From contig NW_008805073.1 of NCBI RefSeq assembly GCF_000004825.1, forward strand, positions 248,001 to 312,000: DNA of 64,000 bases, given 5' to 3'. The DNA comes from Heterostelium album PN500 (taxonomy: Eukaryota > Evosea > Eumycetozoa > Acytosteliales > Acytosteliaceae). The position numbers were made by a program, and so were the translations under genes. Shown one piece after another: positions 60,501-64,000 of this stretch (its first letter is position 1; each line of letters begins with the position of its first letter). The notes below the pieces were generated by a model. It did not search any database and had not been told where the DNA came from. It worked only from the letters and a program-made list of their open reading frames with translations.

Positions 60501-61148
60501 AATATCAATATTGTTACATACTTGACTTTGTGATGGATCAGTAAAATGAATATTTGTTCCAAACTTTTCACTTAATTGTTCAAGTGTTGATTCATGATCA
60601 ACAACATCGTATTCAGCTGCCTTTTGTTTGGCTTTTGCCTTGTCTTTGATGTTGAGAGTGGTATCGGGTGGTACGGCTGTTACACCTTTAGGTTGATTGG
60701 CACCTGGTGATGTGGTTGGCGAAGTGGTGGCGGTGGTGGTGGTAGTGGTTGTTGTGGTAGTGGCGGTTGGACCTGGCGAAGTGGTACCGGTGGTTGTCGC
60801 GGCTGGCTCAAACGATGGAATTGCCATACGGGCATCGGGATGTACACCCTTTGGCATTGGAACGGGCAGTGTGACGGCATTCATCGATTTCAGTGGGATA
60901 TCGATGAATTGACCACGCTGGATCGTTGTGCTGGACGATGCGCTTGGCGATGCGGCATTGCTGTTGAGACGCATTCCGATTTGATGCTTGATTTCGTGGT
61001 AGAACTGTGGAATCTCTTTACTGGTGCCAAAGAGTTCTATCGATAGCTTTGGATAGGCGCCAGTCTTGACGTCATGCTGGTCGTAGACCTGGAAGGTGTG
61101 AGCGTTGTGATTTGCAGTCTTTGGTAGAATCTGTTGGAGTGTTTCCAT
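57571..61148 (-). CDS. P2C-type cation ATPase (Na,K/H,K-ATPase alpha-like)
   Basis: Exons 61148-60522 and 60450-57571 give 1168 residues from the ATG at 61148. The first 200 residues include a Thr/Ala/Pro low-complexity run. The pump core then follows: TGES (A domain), TM4 NVPEGLP, phosphorylation motif DKTGTLTQNRM with Asp519, [20 protein letters not shown], TM5 IAYTLTHAFPEVIPF, TM6 CIDLGTELAPAISLAYEKGE, and a C-terminus ending HDWDISKVLRF. TM4-TM6 and SLAYE match the Na,K/H,K branch more than SERCA, PMCA or ENA pumps. Cation-site positions differ from animal Na,K-ATPase: His929 at the Ser775 position and Glu962 at Asp808, while Glu932 and Asp958 are kept. It would pump Na+, H+ or K+ at the plasma or vacuolar membrane. 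The true start may be further upstream (see 61318-61503). Confidence 0.88.
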
Positions 61149-61317
61149 TGATAATCTTTTCTTTTTTGTTTCATCGACTGTATATTGATTATTTTTAATA
61201 TTATCAAATATAATATTATTACCTGCATTATTATTATTATTATTATTGTTGTTGTTATTATTATTATTATTATTATTATTGTTGTTATTATTGTTTTCAT
61301 CATTTTTAATATTATTA

Positions 61318-61503
61318 TTTGGAACTGACTGTGGTTGGACTATTTGAACTTCCAGTATCTATATCAATTTCTGTACTATCATTAATGTTGTTGTTGTTGT
61401 TGTTATTACTATTATTATTTAAAGGAGTATCATTTTCTTGTTCCTGTTTGTTTTCAATATTCTGACTATTATTGTCATTATTATTATCGTCGTCTTGACC
61501 CAT
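61318..61503 (-). other. Asn-rich frame just upstream of the ATPase, possible N-terminal exon or uORF
   Basis: From ATG at 61503 a frame reads MGQDDDNNNDNNSQNIENKQ, goes on with acidic/Asn-rich residues and ends TGSSNSPTTVSSK then stop. From about 61361 to 61149 the +1 frame is also open and Asn-rich, and runs directly into the METLQQ start. The two frames overlap with no clear splice pair. Either the ATPase begins at 61503 with a hidden intron or a sequence slip, or this is an upstream ORF. Confidence 0.4.
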
Positions 61504-64000
61504 TTTTTTTTATGGACTATATGTTTGATTTATAATTAATTTCTTTTAGATTCTTCTTCTTCTGTTTTCCTTTCCTGTTAATTGGCTCTTGTGGCTATTA
61601 GAATTGTAACAAACTGGAAGCTTGGCTACTGGATGGTCACAATTCGTGGTTTTGGCAAAAAAAAAGAAATAGAAAAAAGGAGAAAGAAAATTGGTTGTTT
61701 TTATAGATATATACACCAATCAGATCAATGATACAGATAACAGTTAAGTTATAGAGTTAAAAAGAAGAAGTAGAGAAGAGAAAAGAAAAGAAAAAAGAAA
61801 GAAAAAAGAAAGAAAAAGAAATAAAAAAAAAAAGAAAGAATAAAAGAAAATAGAAATTTAAAATTTTAATATATAAATATAGATAAATATGAAAATAGAA
61901 GATTTATCTATTTAAGTGAAAAAAATAAAATATTATATGATATTTTATAATATAAAATGAAATGAAAAATAAAAGGTATATATTGAGAGTGTTATATTGA
62001 AAATAAATAAAAGAAACAGTAGTATTCTAATACGACTAACTAAAAAAAAAAAAAAAAAAAAACAAAATTAATCTGTTGAATAATAAGAAGATAATAATTC
62101 TCTCTTTTGTATAAGAAAATAAAATAAATATAATATAATATATGTAATGATAGTATCTATTAAAAAACTACTAAATCATCATTATAGCATTATTAATACA
62201 AATTAAAAAGATATATACTTGTTGTTATTGTTGTTGAGTTACTGTAACTGAATATATAATAACTGAGAAGAGGAATGAATTTATGAAGAGAATATATATT
62301 ATTCAATTCAATGAAGAGGAGTAGAGGTCGAGTTAACCAATCAATTATTATCAACAATAAATACTTATTGTTGCTATTATTATGATGGTGGTGGTGGTCT
62401 CTATTATTTGTTTTTCTTATTATTCTTCTTGGCCACTTCTTTCCTTTCCTTTCTTTCGTTTTTGTTTTTCTTTTCTACAAATATATATAATGTTATGTTT
62501 TGTTGAATAAATAAACAATTTATTTAATTAAACTGTGTATTAGTATTATCCAAGTTATTGAGTTGAGTTGAGTTGTGATGAGGGTATTGAGGGCAGAGAG
62601 TGATGAATGAAGGGATCTAAACAGTCAGTTCTAAAAATAAATATAAATAAAAAAAATAAAAAAACAAAAAAAGTTACCAACAAAAGCTTTTTTTTTAAAA
62701 AAACACTAACAACATCAATAAAATGAACAAAATTGAGCAAAGGTGTGAAAGTCTAAACCAATAATGAATTTGGTCTAAAATGAATGAAAATGTTTTGTGG
62801 TAATATTTTGATTGTGTCTTTTCTTCAGATAATTACTTTTATTTTAATTAATAAAGGTTTGTTTTTTTTTTTTTGGATATATACTTTTATCTTAAAATTT
62901 GTTTCTTAAAGAATTATAAATAATAATACACATTTATAAATTATATTTGTAATAGTAAATGTATTTGTGAATGAATTTGATTGTAATTGATTGAATGAAT
63001 AATGAATGTAATATATAAATAGTTTAGTTACACTTTTGATTTGTTGATTTGATTTGTTTGATTTGACACCTATCTGATAAAACAGACAGACAAAGAGACA
63101 AGAATAAGTAAATATTTATTTTGAAAATAAAATAAAATTAAATTATTAATTTAATTATAATACAATAAGATAAGAAAGATAAACTTTTAATTTAAATTTT
63201 ATGCAATCATCATCTTATTCTTTTCCTCTTCCTTATCTTCCAGGTGAGTGCATTGCATTGCATTATTAATATTATTATTGTTGTCTTTAATTAAAATAGA
63301 CACAAAGTTGTCCAGTGGAGTGAGTGTCATTCGTTTTTTTTTTACGACGGCACACTATTTCACACACCAAAGTGTGAATGTTGGTGTAATGTTGTGGGTG
63401 TGGTTATCAAAAACAAAGAAAAAAAAAAGAGAAAAGTTATAAAGATACCAGTGAGTGATGTTAAAGATTTATTGATTGAATATGATATGATATGAATGAC
63501 AAGAAAATTAATATATCTCTATTCTATCTATCTATCTCTTTATTTGTCTGTCTTATTTTCTTTCTTTTCAATCAATCACAACCAATGTTATCTGTAGTCT
63601 TAAAAACGTTGATATATTAAGTGGTATTGAGTAGAGTATGGAATGAAAAGCTTGTTTTTTATTATTAATAAAAGTGAATAATTAAAAGGTTATATACAAC
63701 ATGTTTTTAAGGTATATTTTAGCTTTGTTTTTTTTTCTTAATTTTCATTCCGAAACTGTTTGTTTGTTGGAGATTAGATTAAGAATAAACAATTAAATGT
63801 ATAAAGTTATAATGATAATGATTAATCTAGATGATTTTTTAATGAACCATTCAAATAAAACACACAATAAACAAACAATATAATATGTCCAAAGAAAGAG
63901 TGAGAGAGTAATGCTTGAAATAGTATGTAGTTGTTTAGAGATTGATGATATTGTGTATGAATAGAATAGGTGATTAATATTATAAAACTTACAATAATTA
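61504..64000. other. Long low-complexity region upstream of the ATPase
   Basis: About 2.5 kb without a credible gene. It holds a polypurine tract (61758-61857), (TGG)n near 62386-62398, TATC-type repeats near 63520-63540 and many A/T runs. The window ends in ACTTACAATAATTA, which on the minus strand reads as a GTAAGT donor, so an exon of a minus-strand transcript could lie beyond the right edge. Confidence 0.45.
61758..61857 (+). repeat. Polypurine (GAAA-type) tract
   Basis: About 100 bases on the plus strand are nearly all A and G (AGAAGAAG, GAAAAGAAAAG, AAAGAAAG units). It lies roughly 250-350 bp upstream of the 61503 ATG. Such tracts can form triplex DNA or keep nucleosomes off promoters. 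Confidence 0.75.

Noticed and set aside
61204-61303. ATT/ATA repeat frame read as poly-Ile
   Set aside because: Wrong frame of an AAT (Asn) repeat preceding the ATPase start.
63248-63442. 64-codon plus-strand frame with a hydrophobic start resembling a signal peptide
   Set aside because: It does not start at an ATG, ends in a Lys run from an A-rich tract, and has no family signal.

Overview
The window is nuclear DNA of a dictyostelid social amoeba. The evidence is very AT-rich intergenic DNA, many short introns with GTAAGT-like donors and AT-rich bodies, long Asn/Gln/Thr/Ser codon runs inside proteins, and gene families typical of the group (LrrB-type SH2 protein, an HssA-like mini-gene, an EGF/FN3 surface protein). 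The coding regions use more G/C-ending codons than is usual in D. discoideum, so I favour another dictyostelid genus; this is inference. I saw no tRNA, rRNA, CRISPR array or recognisable transposon or viral copy.

Layout. 0.6-15 kb holds housekeeping and signalling genes: an LrrB-like SH2/LRR adaptor (+), an FG nucleoporin of the Nup42 type (-), a mitochondrial HIBCH-like crotonase protein (+), TRAPPC13 (-), a large mitochondrial helical-repeat protein (+) and a decayed ankyrin-type gene (-). Two head-to-head pairs (Nup42/HIBCH-like, TRAPPC13/helical-repeat protein) share promoter spaces of roughly 0.4 kb. 15.3-22.6 kb is one gene for a ~2292-residue surface protein with a fibronectin-III-like array built from 1281-bp tandem blocks. 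22.6-24.4 kb is AT-rich and apparently gene-poor, with two odd stop-free islands. 24.4-28 kb encodes an ankyrin-VPS9 protein (predicted Rab5-type GEF).

28-41 kb is a region of small genes and long spacers: a small mitochondrial-type protein, a small secreted protein, dimethylargininase (DDAH), a 41-residue split mini-gene, a 121-residue two-repeat protein, an HssA-like mini-gene, small signal-peptide proteins, a probable gene remnant, and an alpha/beta hydrolase of the ABHD1/3-YheT type. It also has hairpin-rich noncoding stretches.

41-64 kb holds large conserved genes: an ABCC transporter (+), clathrin heavy chain (-), a saposin-like secreted protein (-), a type I membrane protein with a repetitive beta-rich ectodomain (-) and a P2C (Na,K/H,K-type) ATPase (-) with changed cation-site residues. 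The last 2.5 kb is low-complexity upstream DNA. Several genes belong to membrane traffic (clathrin, TRAPPC13, ANK-VPS9) or the cell surface, but nothing suggests that neighbours form one pathway. Exon boundaries were assigned by hand from GT/AG sites, reading phase and family similarity.
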